From JAHFPN01 sp963765745 (lineage in GTDB: Bacteria; Pseudomonadota; Alphaproteobacteria; Rhizobiales; Xanthobacteraceae), in NCBI GenBank assembly GCA_963765745.1, contig CAVXXM010000003.1:186001-250000 (forward strand): DNA of 64,000 nucleotides, read 5' to 3'. Every line of letters starts with the position of its first letter. The first letter of the stretch is position 1. A program made the translations under genes and the position numbers. Below, piece by piece: positions 17,627 through 27,821 of the stretch. The notes under the pieces were generated by a model. That model saw nothing but the letters and a program-made list of their open reading frames with translations, had not been told where the DNA came from and ran no database searches.

Positions 17627-19141
17627 ATGACCGGCGAGGACAGCCGTTTCGTCCGCAAGGTTGCGATCGGCATTCTTGTGCTTGCCGCGATCCGGTTCAT
17701 ATTTTCCGCACAGTCTCCTCTTCTCTACGACGAAGCCTATTATTGGCTGCTCTCGAAGGATCTTGCCGCGGGTTACTACGACCATCCACCGATGATCATG
17801 TTCCTGATCCGGCTGGGCACGCTCGTTGCCGGCGACACGGAGCTCGGGGTGCGGTTCTGCTCGGTCTTTGTGGCGCTCGCCGCGACCTGGGCGATCTGGC
17901 GGGCGGCGGAGATCCTGTTCGGCGACGCGCGGCTCGCGGCGCTGGCGGCGCTCTATTTCAATCTTATGCTTGCGACCGCGGGTTCATTCACGACGATGAC
18001 GTCCGACGGCCCGGTGCTGGCGGCGTCGGCTTTCCTGCTGTTCTTTCTCGCCAAGGTCATCGAGACCGGACGCGGCGCGTGGTGGCTTGCCGCGGGCGCG
18101 ACGGTGGGGCTCGGGCTGCTGTCCAAGTACACGATGCTGTTCCTGGGCGCGGGTGTCGGCCTCTGGCTGCTGATCGTGCCGCAGATGCGGCGCTGGCTTC
18201 TCAGTCCCTGGCCCTGGCTCGGCGGGTTCGTCGCAGCGCTCCTGTTCGCTCCCGTCGTCTACTGGAACTGGCAGCACGATTGGGCCTCGTTTCTGCTGCA
18301 GTCCGGGCGCGGGCAATGGCTCGCGCCGGGCTTCCCGAGGAACTTCATCTTCGGGCATGTCGGCGGCCAGATCGCGTTCGCCACACCCTTCATTTTCGTG
18401 CTCGGCATGATGGGGCTTGCCGCGTTCATCGCCGGACGCGGCGCGAGCGGTCCGGCGCGCGGGCTGATCGGCGCGATGTTCTGGCCCGCCACGATCTATT
18501 TCCTGTGGGTGTCGCTGAATCAGAGGGTCTTGTTTCATTGGACCGTGCCGGTGTTTGCGGCGTTCGCCATCGCAGCAGCCGCGGCACACCGCATGGAATG
18601 GCGGGGTATTTGGGCGCCTGTCGCCACCGTGTCGCGGCGGCTCGCGACCCCGATCGCGCTCGCGATGATGTTCGTGACTGGGCTCAATGCTTCCCATTTT
18701 CTCATACCACTCGGGCGTAGCGATATTTTCGCCCAACAGATTTCGCCGGGCAGGCGGCAAGTCGTGCCGCAGGTGGAGGCGTTGCGGCTGCAAATTGGCG
18801 CAGCCACGGTGATCACGACCGACTACCGGACCACCGGATGGCTCGCGTTCTATCTGCCGTCGCGGCCGCCGGTGATCGAGATCGCCGAGCGGATCCGCTG
18901 GGTCAACGCGCCGGAGCCGAGCGCGGCGTCGTTCGCCGGGCCTCTCCTATACGTAATGGATACGCGCCGGGACGACACGCCGATCGTGCGCCGGCTCTAT
19001 GAAGAGGTGGAAGAGATCGCGCGCCTGTCGCGCCGCGAATATGGCGTCGATCTGGATACCTACATCGTCTATCGCGTGGCGCGGCCGAGAGGCGATCCCC
19101 TGGATCGCGGTCCGCCGTTGCGGCGGATATTCGGGCGCTGA
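17627..19141 (+). CDS. Glycosyltransferase family 39-type membrane protein
   Basis: A 504-residue integral membrane protein of the ArnT/PMT-like (GT39, GT-C fold) class. These enzymes transfer sugars from lipid-linked donors on the periplasmic face. The first luminal loop has the typical acidic signature LLYDEAYYWLLSKDLAAG followed by YYDHPP. The next helices contain the GDTELGVR and AALYFNLMLATAG stretches. About ten hydrophobic segments are followed by a soluble C-terminal tail of roughly 120 residues. It starts 36 bp after the MFS gene and converges on groL, with a shared terminator at 19151. The acceptor is unknown. Confidence 0.85.
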   Translation: MTGEDSRFVRKVAIGILVLAAIRFIFSAQSPLLYDEAYYWLLSKDLAAGYYDHPPMIMFLIRLGTLVAGDTELGVRFCSVFVALAATWAIWRAAEILFGDARLAALAALYFNLMLATAGSFTTMTSDGPVLAASAFLLFFLAKVIETGRGAWWLAAGATVGLGLLSKYTMLFLGAGVGLWLLIVPQMRRWLLSPWPWLGGFVAALLFAPVVYWNWQHDWASFLLQSGRGQWLAPGFPRNFIFGHVGGQIAFATPFIFVLGMMGLAAFIAGRGASGPARGLIGAMFWPATIYFLWVSLNQRVLFHWTVPVFAAFAIAAAAAHRMEWRGIWAPVATVSRRLATPIALAMMFVTGLNASHFLIPLGRSDIFAQQISPGRRQVVPQVEALRLQIGAATVITTDYRTTGWLAFYLPSRPPVIEIAERIRWVNAPEPSAASFAGPLLYVMDTRRDDTPIVRRLYEEVEEIARLSRREYGVDLDTYIVYRVARPRGDPLDRGPPLRRIFGR

Positions 19142-19150
19142 AAAGAAACA

Positions 19151-19172
19151 GGCCCGGGTTTTCGCCCGGGCC
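19151..19172. terminator. Terminator between GT39 gene and groL
   Basis: A perfect 8-bp hairpin: GGCCCGGG (19151-19158), loop TTTTCG, CCCGGGCC (19165-19172). Read on the minus strand it is followed by TGTTTCTTTT, so it is a good rho-independent terminator for groL. It may also stop the convergent transcript. Confidence 0.8.
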
Positions 19173-19201
19173 CGCCGATCATTGAACGTCGTCGTTCTGC
19201 G

Positions 19202-20839
<1,638 letters not shown>

Positions 20840-20932
20840 GGTTGTCTTGCTCCGTTCGTTTTCATTGCAGTCTCGTCACCCGGAGGCGCGAGGGCGCGGA
20901 ACGCGCCAGAGTCTCAAAGGATAGCGGGACGA

Positions 20933-21250
20933 TTACGCGGCCTTTTTCCGGGCCACGGCGACGCCTTCGAGGACGCCCATAATGTCGGACTCCTTCATGA
21001 TCAGGAGATCCTTGCCGTCGAGCTTCACTTCGGTGCCGGACCACTTGCCGAACAGCACGCGGTCGCCGGTCTTCACGTCCGGCTTCACGAGCTTGCCGGC
21101 CTCGTCGCGGCCGCCGGGGCCGACGGCGATGACTTCGCCCTCGGATGGCTTCTCTTTCACGGTGTCGGGAATGATGATGCCGCCGGCAGTCTTTTCCTCG
21201 GCGTCGATGCGGCGCACGACAACACGGTCGTGCAACGGACGAAACTTCAT
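20933..21250 (-). CDS. groS: Co-chaperonin GroES
   Basis: A 105-residue GroES, the heptameric lid of GroEL. It shows FRPLHDRVVVRRID at the N-terminus, the mobile loop EKTAGGIIIPDT, and GDRVLFGKWSGTEVKLDG. The start at 21250 follows a strong ggaggttg ribosome site; a longer frame to 21376 overlaps the promoter region and is rejected. First gene of the groESL operon. Confidence 0.97.
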   Translation of the reverse strand: MKFRPLHDRVVVRRIDAEEKTAGGIIIPDTVKEKPSEGEVIAVGPGGRDEAGKLVKPDVKTGDRVLFGKWSGTEVKLDGKDLLIMKESDIMGVLEGVAVARKKAA

Positions 21251-21369
21251 GAGCAACCTCCAAGCATTTGTTATTGCAGCATTTTCTGACGCCGCGAGGA
21301 ATTGCGCGGGACGCCTAAGCTGGAGATGGTCGGCCTCCTCCAGCTCTGCAAGAGGGTGAATAGCAAATT

Positions 21370-21396
21370 TTGGCACTCTGGGAAGGGGAGTGATAA
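21370..21396. promoter_or_regulatory. CIRCE element (HrcA operator) of groESL
   Basis: TTGGCACTC, 9-bp spacer, GAGTGATAA. This matches the CIRCE consensus TTAGCACTC-N9-GAGTGCTAA except for one position in each arm. It lies 120 bp upstream of the groS start, where HrcA represses groESL in many alphaproteobacteria. hrcA itself is not in the window. Confidence 0.88.
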
Positions 21397-21578
21397 TGCA
21401 TTGACTTAGATGGTTAATTCGGCGCGCTGCGGCACCTGGAAAGTCATCGGCGGGAGCACTGCTAGCAATCGGCGGCTCATGCTGCTAACGCCTTGAAACT
21501 GCACAAATAATCCAAGAGTTCGGCTTGCTCTCGACGAGGTGCAGCGGCGACCATGCGCTGCTGGACGTGGAGATTCGC

Positions 21579-21848
21579 ATGCACTCGGAAGACTTCGCGA
21601 AGCAAGTGAAGGGCTACGGGCTGACCACCGCCCGCATCCTCTATCGGCTGCCGGACCATCCGCGGCTGCTGCAGACCTATGTCTGGCAGGACTATGATCT
21701 GTTTCCGCGCTTTCCGGCGCTGGCGCGCTTCCTCGATTTCTGGCGGCGCGAGCTCGAAGGGCCAGTCCATTCAGTCACGGTGGCGCATGCGCGCCTGATC
21801 CGGCCGGCAGAAATCCGCGCGATCGGCAGCGAGTTCCGGCTGCATTGA
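21579..21848 (+). CDS. usg: Usg-family protein
   Basis: An 89-residue protein of the Usg family, named for a gene upstream of the trp genes and common in alphaproteobacteria; its function is unknown. Nearly the whole length is conserved: KQVKGYGLTTARILYRLPDH, LLQTYVWQDYDLFPRFPAL, GPVHSVTVAHARLIRPAE. The ATG at 21579 (MHSEDF) fits the family start; 18 extra upstream codons to 21525 look unrelated. It stands alone between groESL (divergent) and palindromic repeat copy 2. Confidence 0.85.
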   Translation: MHSEDFAKQVKGYGLTTARILYRLPDHPRLLQTYVWQDYDLFPRFPALARFLDFWRRELEGPVHSVTVAHARLIRPAEIRAIGSEFRLH

Positions 21849-21856
21849 ATCGCTCT

Positions 21857-22017
21857 GTCATTCCGGGGCCACCGATCTCGGGTTTACCCGAGATCGGCCT
21901 AACAGTTCCCAAGTCGGCTGCCGCCGACTTGGGGCGTAGCCCGCGAGCCCGGAATCCATATTCACCGACGGTGTTTATGGATTCCGGGCCCGGCGCTGCG
22001 CGCCGTCCCGGAATGAC
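21857..22017. repeat. Intergenic palindromic repeat, copy 2 (with two extra hairpins)
   Basis: It has the same ends as copy 1 (GTCATTCCGGGG to GGAATGAC). It carries the same 12-bp hairpin (21872-21883 with 21886-21897) and the second hairpin with the AAGTCGGC/GCCGACTT core (21908-21918 with 21923-21933). It fills the gap between the convergent usg and DUF899 genes. Confidence 0.85.
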
Positions 22018-22024
22018 TCGTGGG

Positions 22025-22777
22025 TTAGTACGCGAGCTTCGGATACCAATCCTTGCCGCGACCCTCGGGCGTGCAATCGAGCAGATTCCACAGCGGCCAA
22101 ATCATATCGACGTGGCGATGGTTCTGCCCCGGCTCCGCGGGCGGGAACAGAAGTTCGGTGTGATAAAAATGATGGGTCTTGCCGTTGCGGCGGACGAAAA
22201 CATTGAGCGACGGCCATTGCGAGCCATCGCCGCCCTCGCCGAAGTAATCACGATTGTAGGTGTTGTTCGTGGACGACAACAATCGAAGCCCCGACCAGCC
22301 GCGCTCGCGCGCGTAAGCGCGGATGCGTTCGATCGGCGACTTCGCGATCACGACGAGGCTCGCGCGTTGCGCGACGTGCGGCGCCTGACCGCTTAGTCCG
22401 TCCAGCATCGAGGTGCACATCGGGCAGGCCTTGGCCATGGCCGGCCCATACATGAAGCTGTAGGCCACGAGCGTATCCTTGTCGCCGAACAGCTCCGAAA
22501 GCCGCACACGGCGCATGGTCGTCGTATCTGCGATATCGGCGGCACCTTCTTCAAAAGCGTAGTCCTCGGGCACTATTCCGCCCAGCGGAAGCTTCCGCCG
22601 CGTGGCCGCGACGCGTTCGATTTGGCGGCGCAACTCGATCTCGGAGCGCAACAGAACGTTTCGCGCCTTGCGGTAGGCGGCACTTTCACCGGGGAAATGC
22701 TTGTCGTGGAGGGCGGTTGCCTTGCGCTTTAATCCGTTGCTCGCACGCCGAGGTTTGCGTTCCAGCTTCCTTGCCAT
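22025..22777 (-). CDS. DUF899 thioredoxin-fold protein
   Basis: A 250-residue protein of the DUF899 family, which has a thioredoxin-like fold. Landmarks are LRSEIELRRQIERVAATRR, the LSELFGDKDTLVAYSFMYG strand, ACPMCTSMLDGLSG with a CxxC pair, and STNNTYNRDYFGEGGDGSQW. The C-terminal HVDMIWPLWNLLDCTPEGRG is highly typical. The biochemical role is unknown. A lysine/arginine-rich N-terminal stretch of about 25 residues precedes the domain. It converges on usg across repeat copy 2. Confidence 0.85.
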   Translation of the reverse strand: MARKLERKPRRASNGLKRKATALHDKHFPGESAAYRKARNVLLRSEIELRRQIERVAATRRKLPLGGIVPEDYAFEEGAADIADTTTMRRVRLSELFGDKDTLVAYSFMYGPAMAKACPMCTSMLDGLSGQAPHVAQRASLVVIAKSPIERIRAYARERGWSGLRLLSSTNNTYNRDYFGEGGDGSQWPSLNVFVRRNGKTHHFYHTELLFPPAEPGQNHRHVDMIWPLWNLLDCTPEGRGKDWYPKLAY

Positions 22778-22845
22778 GGGAAAACTCCCGATGTGTTCGT
22801 GACGATGTTATTTAGCGAATATGTTAAATAATAACAGGCAAGAGA

Positions 22846-23187
22846 TCAAGCCCGCTTTTTCTTCTTCGCCGGCATCGGGCCGACATATTTCTTCGCCAAC
22901 GCAAGACCCTTCTTGAGCGCCGCGCCCTTGCAATTGTCGGGCTTGACCCAAACGAACCCATGCATTCGTCGGCCGGCCAGGATCATTCGGCTCGCGCCAG
23001 GCAATTTCAATGCAGCGGCTTCCTGCTCCTGTCCGACGCGGAACATGACGCCGCGCCAGCCGGTCCCGCAAAGCATGTTACCGCGCCACATGAAGCAAAT
23101 GCCGCCGAACATTCTCTGTTCAATGATGTTGCGGGTGCGCTTCAGTGCCGAGCGCAGGCGTTCGGCGGCGGCTTGGTCGTAGGCCAT
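22846..23187 (-). CDS. TfoX/Sxy N-terminal-domain protein
   Basis: A 113-residue protein with the TfoX N-terminal domain. The family was named for competence regulators, but stand-alone domains like this occur widely with no proven role. Landmarks are RNIIEQRMFGGICFMWRGNMLCG, MFRVGQEQ and MHGFVWV. The C-terminus ends in a basic AKKKKRA tail. The ATG at 23187 matches the family start; the longer frame reaching 23766 overlaps the divergent cyclophilin-like gene and is rejected. Confidence 0.8.
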   Translation of the reverse strand: MAYDQAAAERLRSALKRTRNIIEQRMFGGICFMWRGNMLCGTGWRGVMFRVGQEQEAAALKLPGASRMILAGRRMHGFVWVKPDNCKGAALKKGLALAKKYVGPMPAKKKKRA

Positions 23188-23286
23188 GGCATGCCTCTTC
23201 CAGAGGTTATCGGTTGACGCGGCCCGCTGGCGAAAGGAGGGGCACCGTGGCAAGAGACTAACGCGGCGGAGAGGGGGCGTCAGCCC

Positions 23287-23664
23287 ATGCGTATCCGGTT
23301 CGATTTCGGCAAGGTCCAGCTCGATGCCGAGCTGCTCGATACCCCGACCGCCAAGGCGATCGTGGCAGCGCTGCCGATCACGGGCCGTGCGCTCACCTGG
23401 GGCGAGGAGGTCTATTTCGACATCCCGGTGAAGGTCGCGCGCGAGGCCGATGCGCGCGCGGTGGTGACGCCGGGCGAGATCGCCTATTGGCCCGACGGCA
23501 GTGCTATTGCCATCGGTTTCGGCCGGACGCCAATCAGCCGCGGCGACGAGACGCGGCTGGCGTCGCCCTGCAATGTCTGGGCGAAGGCGCTCGGCGACGT
23601 TAAGACTTTGGCTTCGGTGCGCGAGGGCGCGCCGATCTCGGTCACGCTGCTCGCGAAGGAATAA
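23287..23664 (+). CDS. Cyclophilin-like fold protein
   Basis: A 125-residue single-domain protein of the cyclophilin-like family (DUF369/PF04126 type). It shows IVAALPITGRALTWGEEVYF, the central PGEIAYWPDGSAIAIGFGRTP and NVWAKALGD. The function is unknown; these are small beta-barrels found in bacteria and archaea. Its stop and the start of the first MetE-like gene are separated by 1 bp, so it is translationally linked to the MetE-like/SDR unit. Confidence 0.8.
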   Translation: MRIRFDFGKVQLDAELLDTPTAKAIVAALPITGRALTWGEEVYFDIPVKVAREADARAVVTPGEIAYWPDGSAIAIGFGRTPISRGDETRLASPCNVWAKALGDVKTLASVREGAPISVTLLAKE

Positions 23665-23665
23665 G

Positions 23666-24769
23666 ATGAAACGCTCCAAGCCGCCATTCCGCGCTGACCA
23701 CGTGGGCAGCTTCCTCAGGCCGCAGCTCCTGAAGGAGTATCGTGCCAAGCGGGAGCGTAGCGACATCGGCGCTCAACAGTTCAAGGCGGTCGAGGACGAG
23801 TGCGTTCGCGCGGTGATCAAGAAGCAGGAGGAGGTCGGCCTGCAAAGCATCACCGACGGCGAGTTCCGCCGCTCGTTCTGGCACTACGATTATTTGGGCG
23901 GCATCGAAGGCGTGGAGATTTTCACGCCGGAGAAGGGCCTGGCGTTCAAGGGCGCGACGTTGCGCCCGATTTCGCTGCGGCTCACCGGCAAGATCGGTAG
24001 CTTCTCGGGCCACCCGATGCTCGAGCATTTCAAGTTCGTGCGCGACCATACCAAACGCACGCCCAAAATGACGATCCCGGCGCCGTCGGCGCTGCATTTC
24101 CGCGGCGGGCGCGAAACCGTCAGCGAGAAAATCTATCCCGACATGGCCGAATTCTATCGCGATCTCGGCCAAGCTTATCGCAAGGCGGTGAAGGCGTTCG
24201 CCGACGCGGGCTGCCGCTATCTGCAGCTCGATGAGGTCTATCTGGTTTATCTGTGCGATCCGGAATTGCGCGAGTTCGTGCGCAAGCGCGGCGAGGACCC
24301 GGACGAGCTGATGCACATCTATGCCGATCTCATCAACACGGCGATGGCCGACGCGCCCGCCGACATGACGATCACCATGCATTTGTGCCGCGGCAACTTC
24401 CGCTCGACCTACATGGCCTCGGGCGGCTACGAGCCGGTGGCCGACGTGCTGTTCAACAAGATCAACGTGCACGGCTATTTCATGGAATACGACACGGCGC
24501 GCGCCGGCGGCTTCGAGCCGCTGCGCTTCGTGCCCAAGGGCAAGACCGTGGTGCTCGGGCTGGTCACTTCGAAGAGCGGCCGGCTCGAGACCAAGGACGA
24601 GATCGAGCGGCGCATCGAGGAGGCGGCGAAATTCGTCGATCTCGATCAGCTTTGCCTTTCGCCGCAATGCGGCTTTGCCTCGACCGAGGAAGGCAATCTG
24701 CTTGCCGAGGACGAGCAATGGGCGAAGATCAAGCGCGTGATCGAGATCGCCGACGAAGTCTGGGGGTAG
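23666..24769 (+). CDS. MetE-like cobalamin-independent methionine synthase family protein, paralog 1
   Basis: A 367-residue TIM-barrel protein related to the catalytic domain of MetE, about half the length of full MetE. The zinc-type ligands are visible: H239 and C241 in TMHLCRGN and C330/C335 in LCLSPQCGF. The N-terminal FRADHVGSFLRP and the central GCRYLQLDEV are typical. Stand-alone family members include methionine synthase cores and epoxyalkane:coenzyme M transferase, so the methyl or alkyl donor and acceptor are unknown. It is followed by repeat copy 3 and a closely related paralog of identical length. Confidence 0.85.
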   Translation: MKRSKPPFRADHVGSFLRPQLLKEYRAKRERSDIGAQQFKAVEDECVRAVIKKQEEVGLQSITDGEFRRSFWHYDYLGGIEGVEIFTPEKGLAFKGATLRPISLRLTGKIGSFSGHPMLEHFKFVRDHTKRTPKMTIPAPSALHFRGGRETVSEKIYPDMAEFYRDLGQAYRKAVKAFADAGCRYLQLDEVYLVYLCDPELREFVRKRGEDPDELMHIYADLINTAMADAPADMTITMHLCRGNFRSTYMASGGYEPVADVLFNKINVHGYFMEYDTARAGGFEPLRFVPKGKTVVLGLVTSKSGRLETKDEIERRIEEAAKFVDLDQLCLSPQCGFASTEEGNLLAEDEQWAKIKRVIEIADEVWG

Positions 24770-24771
24770 TC

Positions 24772-24871
24772 GTCATTCCGGGGCGCCCCGAAGGGGCGAG
24801 CCCGGAATCCATAACCACCGCGGCGGATATGGATTCCGGGCTCCCTCGCTACGCTCGGGCCCCGGAATGAC
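24772..24871. repeat. Intergenic palindromic repeat, copy 3 (short form)
   Basis: GTCATTCCGGGG to CCCGGAATGAC with the inner CCGGAATCCATA/ATATGGATTCCGG pair. A small CGCCCC-gaa-GGGGCG hairpin replaces the two long hairpins of copies 1 and 2. It sits between the two tandem MetE-like genes, only 2 bp after the first stop. Confidence 0.85.
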
Positions 24872-24896
24872 GAAGAAAAAAGGGAGTAGGACGAAA

Positions 24897-26000
24897 ATGA
24901 AACGCACCAAGCCGCCGTTTCGCGCCGATCACGTTGGCAGCCTGCTGCGCACCGGGCCGATCAAGGAGGCCCGCGCCAAGCGCGAGAAGGGCGAGATCAG
25001 CGCCGCGCAGCTGAAGGAAATCGAGGACCGCGAAATCCCCAAGATCATCAAGAAGCAGGAGGAAGCCGGCCTGCATTCGATCACCGACGGCGAGGAGCGC
25101 CGCGCCTGGTGGCATCTCGATTTTCTCGAAGGTCTCGACGGCACCGAATCCTACGACATGCCGCAGGGCGTGCAGTTCAAGGGCACGCAGACCAAGGCCA
25201 AGGGCGTTCGCACCGTCGGCAAGCTCGGCTTCTCGGGTCACCCGATGCTCGAGCATTTCAAATTTCTGAAAGCCCACACCGGGCAGACGCCGAAAATGAC
25301 GATCCCGAGCCCGAGCGCGCTCTATGGCCGGGCCGCGAGCCGCGTGGCGGTGAGCGAGAAGGTCTATCCGGATCTCGACGAGTTCTTCGACGACCTCGGC
25401 AAGACCTACAAGAAGGCGATCCGCGCGTTCTACGACGCCGGCTGCCGCTATCTGCAGCTCGACGAGGTGTTCATGGTGCTGCTGTGCGATCCGGAGCAGC
25501 ACAAGGCGCTCAAGGCGCGCGGCGACGACCCGGACAAGATGCCGGGCATCTACGCCGATGTGTACAACGCCGCGCTCAAGGATCTGCCGGCGGACATGAC
25601 CATCACCATGCACCTGTGCCGCGGCAATTTCCGCTCCACTTTCGTGGGCAGCGGCGGCTATGAACCGATCGCCGAGACGCTGCTCTCCAAGATCAACGTG
25701 CACGGCTATTTCATGGAGTACGACACCGAGCGCGCCGGCGGCTTCGAGCCGCTGCGCTTTTTGCCCAAGGGCAAGAGCGTGGTGCTCGGGCTGGTCACCT
25801 CGAAATTCCCGCAGCTCGAATCCAAGGACGCGATCAAGCGGCGTATCGATCAGGCGGCCAAGTTCGCGCCGCTCGATCAGCTCTGCCTGTCGCCGCAATG
25901 CGGCTTCGCCTCGACCGAGGAGGGCAATATCCTCACCGAGGACGAGCAGTGGCGGAAGCTCCGGCACGTGGTCGAGATCGCGGAAGAAGTGTGGGGCTGA
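24897..26000 (+). CDS. MetE-like cobalamin-independent methionine synthase family protein, paralog 2
   Basis: A 367-residue tandem paralog of the preceding gene. The same ligands lie at the same positions (H239, C241; LCLSPQCGF near 330-337), with the shared INVHGYFMEYDTERAGGFEP stretch. It diverges most in residues 90-130 (for example GTESYDMPQGVQ replaces GVEIFTPEKGLA). The start at 24897 (MKRTKPPF) is chosen; an in-frame ATG at 24867 lies inside the end of repeat copy 3. The stop overlaps the SDR start (TGATG), indicating coupled translation. Confidence 0.85.
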   Translation: MKRTKPPFRADHVGSLLRTGPIKEARAKREKGEISAAQLKEIEDREIPKIIKKQEEAGLHSITDGEERRAWWHLDFLEGLDGTESYDMPQGVQFKGTQTKAKGVRTVGKLGFSGHPMLEHFKFLKAHTGQTPKMTIPSPSALYGRAASRVAVSEKVYPDLDEFFDDLGKTYKKAIRAFYDAGCRYLQLDEVFMVLLCDPEQHKALKARGDDPDKMPGIYADVYNAALKDLPADMTITMHLCRGNFRSTFVGSGGYEPIAETLLSKINVHGYFMEYDTERAGGFEPLRFLPKGKSVVLGLVTSKFPQLESKDAIKRRIDQAAKFAPLDQLCLSPQCGFASTEEGNILTEDEQWRKLRHVVEIAEEVWG

Positions 26001-26914
26001 TGACGGGCATCGTTTCCGGCAAGGTTGCGATCGTCACCGGCGGCGGGCGCGGCATCGGCCGCGCGATTTCGCATCTGATGGCCAAGGAAGGCGCGCGCGT
26101 CGTGGTCGCCGACGTCGGCGCGAGCATCGAGGGCGCCGGGGCGGACGCCGGGCCGGCGCAGGAAGTCGTGGCCGAAATCAAGCAAGCGGGCGGCGAGGCG
26201 ATCGCCTCGACGCTCAGCGTTTCGGAGGCGGCGAACGCCGACAAGATTGTACAGGCGGCGCTCGATGCGTTCGGACGCGTCGATATCCTCGTGAACAACG
26301 CCGGGATTCTGCGCGACCGCATCTTCCACAAGATGAGCGTGGCCGACTGGGCCGAGGTGATCGCGGTTCACCTCAACGGCAGCGCTTACTTGAGCCTCGC
26401 CTGCGGCCGCCGCTTCCGCGAGCAGGGCTCGGGCGCGTTCGTGCACATGACCTCGACTTCGGCGCTGGTCGGCTCCTACGGCCAGGCCAATTACATGGCG
26501 GCCAAATTCGGCCTCGTCGGCCTTTCGCGCGGCATCGCGCTCGACATGGCGCGCTTCAATGTGCGCTCGAATTGCGTGGCGCCCTTCGCCTGGAGCCGGA
26601 TGATCGAGTCGATCCCGGTCGAGAACGAAATCGCCAGGCGCGAGGTCGAGCGCGCGAAGCTGCTGAAGCCCGAGCACATCGCGCCGCTCGTCGTGTTCCT
26701 CGCCTCGGAGCGCGCCAAAGCGATCAGCGGGCAGGTGTTCGGCGTGCGGCGGAACGAGATCTATCTGTTCAGCCAGCCGCGGCCGGTGCGCACGCTGCAT
26801 CGCCCGGAGGGCTGGACGCCGGAGACGATCGCCGAGACTTTGCCCGGTGCTTTCAAGGATTCGCTGACGCCGCTCGAAGGCACGGCGGAGTTTTTCAATT
26901 GGGAGCCGGTCTAG
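26000..26914 (+). CDS. SDR-family oxidoreductase (hydroxyacyl-CoA dehydrogenase-like)
   Basis: A 304-residue SDR. Motifs are TGGGRGIGRA, a long insertion GASIEGAGADAGPAQEVVAE after the first strands, VNNAGILRDR, MTSTSALVGSYGQANYMAAK with the YxxxK pair, and a 40-residue extension ending in EFFNWEPV. The insertion and extension are typical of SDRs in the family of the multifunctional-enzyme hydroxyacyl-CoA dehydrogenase domain. It is translationally coupled to the MetE-like paralog 2. MetE-like plus SDR recalls the epoxide-carboxylation pathway layout, but that is only a suggestion. Confidence 0.85.
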   Translation: MTGIVSGKVAIVTGGGRGIGRAISHLMAKEGARVVVADVGASIEGAGADAGPAQEVVAEIKQAGGEAIASTLSVSEAANADKIVQAALDAFGRVDILVNNAGILRDRIFHKMSVADWAEVIAVHLNGSAYLSLACGRRFREQGSGAFVHMTSTSALVGSYGQANYMAAKFGLVGLSRGIALDMARFNVRSNCVAPFAWSRMIESIPVENEIARREVERAKLLKPEHIAPLVVFLASERAKAISGQVFGVRRNEIYLFSQPRPVRTLHRPEGWTPETIAETLPGAFKDSLTPLEGTAEFFNWEPV

Positions 26915-26917
26915 CGC

Positions 26918-27676
26918 TCAGCCCCGTCCGACGAACGGCATTTTCGTCGCCATTACCGTCATGAACAGCACGTTGGCGTCGAGCGGCAGGCTCGCCATAT
27001 AGGCCACTGACGATCCGACGTGGTCCACGTCCATCAAGGGCTCGGGTTTTACCGAGCCGTCGGCCTGCGGCACGCCCTGGGCCATGCGCGCGGCGAGTTC
27101 GGTGAGCGCGTTGCCGATGTCGATCTGGCCGCAGGCGATGTCATAGACGCGGCCGTCGAGTGCGGTGGCTTTCGTCAGGCCGGTGACCGCGTGCTTGGTC
27201 GAGGTATAGGGCGCCGAGCGCGGGCGCGGCGCGTGCGCCGAGATCGAGCCGTTATTGATGATGCGGCCGCCGCGCGGCGTCTGGTCCTTCATGATCTTGA
27301 AGGCCTCCTGCGTGCACAGGAACACGCCGGTGAGGTTCACCGCCACGACCTCCATCCATTTCTCGTAGGTCACGTCTTCCAGCGGAACCGGCGGCGCGCC
27401 CATGCCGGCGTTGTTGAACAGCACGTCGAGCCGGCCGAAGGTCTCCTTGGTCTTGGCGAACAGCGCCTTCACTTCCTTCGGATCGCCGACATTGGTCGGA
27501 ACCGCGAGCGCCTTGCCGCCGGCCGCCTCGATTTCCTTCTTCACTGCATCGAGCGGCTCCTTGCGCCGGCCCGCGAGCACGAGCGTATAGCCCGCCTTTG
27601 CCAGCGCCTTGGCCGAAGACTTGCCGATGCCGGTGCCGGCACCCGTGACGAGGGCGATTTTGGAAGCTGCGGCCAT
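26918..27676 (-). CDS. SDR-family oxidoreductase
   Basis: A 252-residue SDR with TGAGTGIGKSSAKALAKAGY, LFNNAGMGAPP, NNGSISAHAPRPRSAPYTST and the YxxxK pair in YTSTKHAVTG. The second half ends with a MASLPLDANVLFMTVMATKMPF stretch like that of the SDR at 14696. The two appear to be related subfamily members. It converges on the SDR at 26000 with 3 bp between stops. The substrate is unknown. Confidence 0.85.
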   Translation of the reverse strand: MAAASKIALVTGAGTGIGKSSAKALAKAGYTLVLAGRRKEPLDAVKKEIEAAGGKALAVPTNVGDPKEVKALFAKTKETFGRLDVLFNNAGMGAPPVPLEDVTYEKWMEVVAVNLTGVFLCTQEAFKIMKDQTPRGGRIINNGSISAHAPRPRSAPYTSTKHAVTGLTKATALDGRVYDIACGQIDIGNALTELAARMAQGVPQADGSVKPEPLMDVDHVGSSVAYMASLPLDANVLFMTVMATKMPFVGRG

Positions 27677-27715
27677 GCTTTCACTCCTGGGATTTTGTTG
27701 CCGTCACCTTAGCAT

Positions 27716-27756
27716 GTCATTCCGGGGTGCGAGCGTGCCGGGCCTCGAAGGATGAC
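27716..27756. repeat. Fragment of the palindromic repeat (copy 5, collapsed)
   Basis: GTCATTCCGGGG at 27716 and CTCGAAGGATGAC at the right end retain only the outer ends of the repeat; the internal arms are lost. It lies upstream of the SDR at 27676 and the CinA-like gene at 27822. Confidence 0.5.
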
Positions 27757-27821
27757 GGCCAATGCATCCATGCGTTACCATCGCATCCACTTGGAAACGA
27801 GGCAGGGCGCGGGAAGGGCCG

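Noticed and set aside
16289..17785. 498-codon frame on the minus strand
   Set aside because: Rich in Arg, Asp and His as expected of the antisense of an MFS gene.
24867..24896. Longer N-terminus for the second MetE-like gene (ATG 24867)
   Set aside because: That ATG is part of GGAATGAC, the end of palindromic repeat copy 3; MKRTKPPF at 24897 matches the paralog start.
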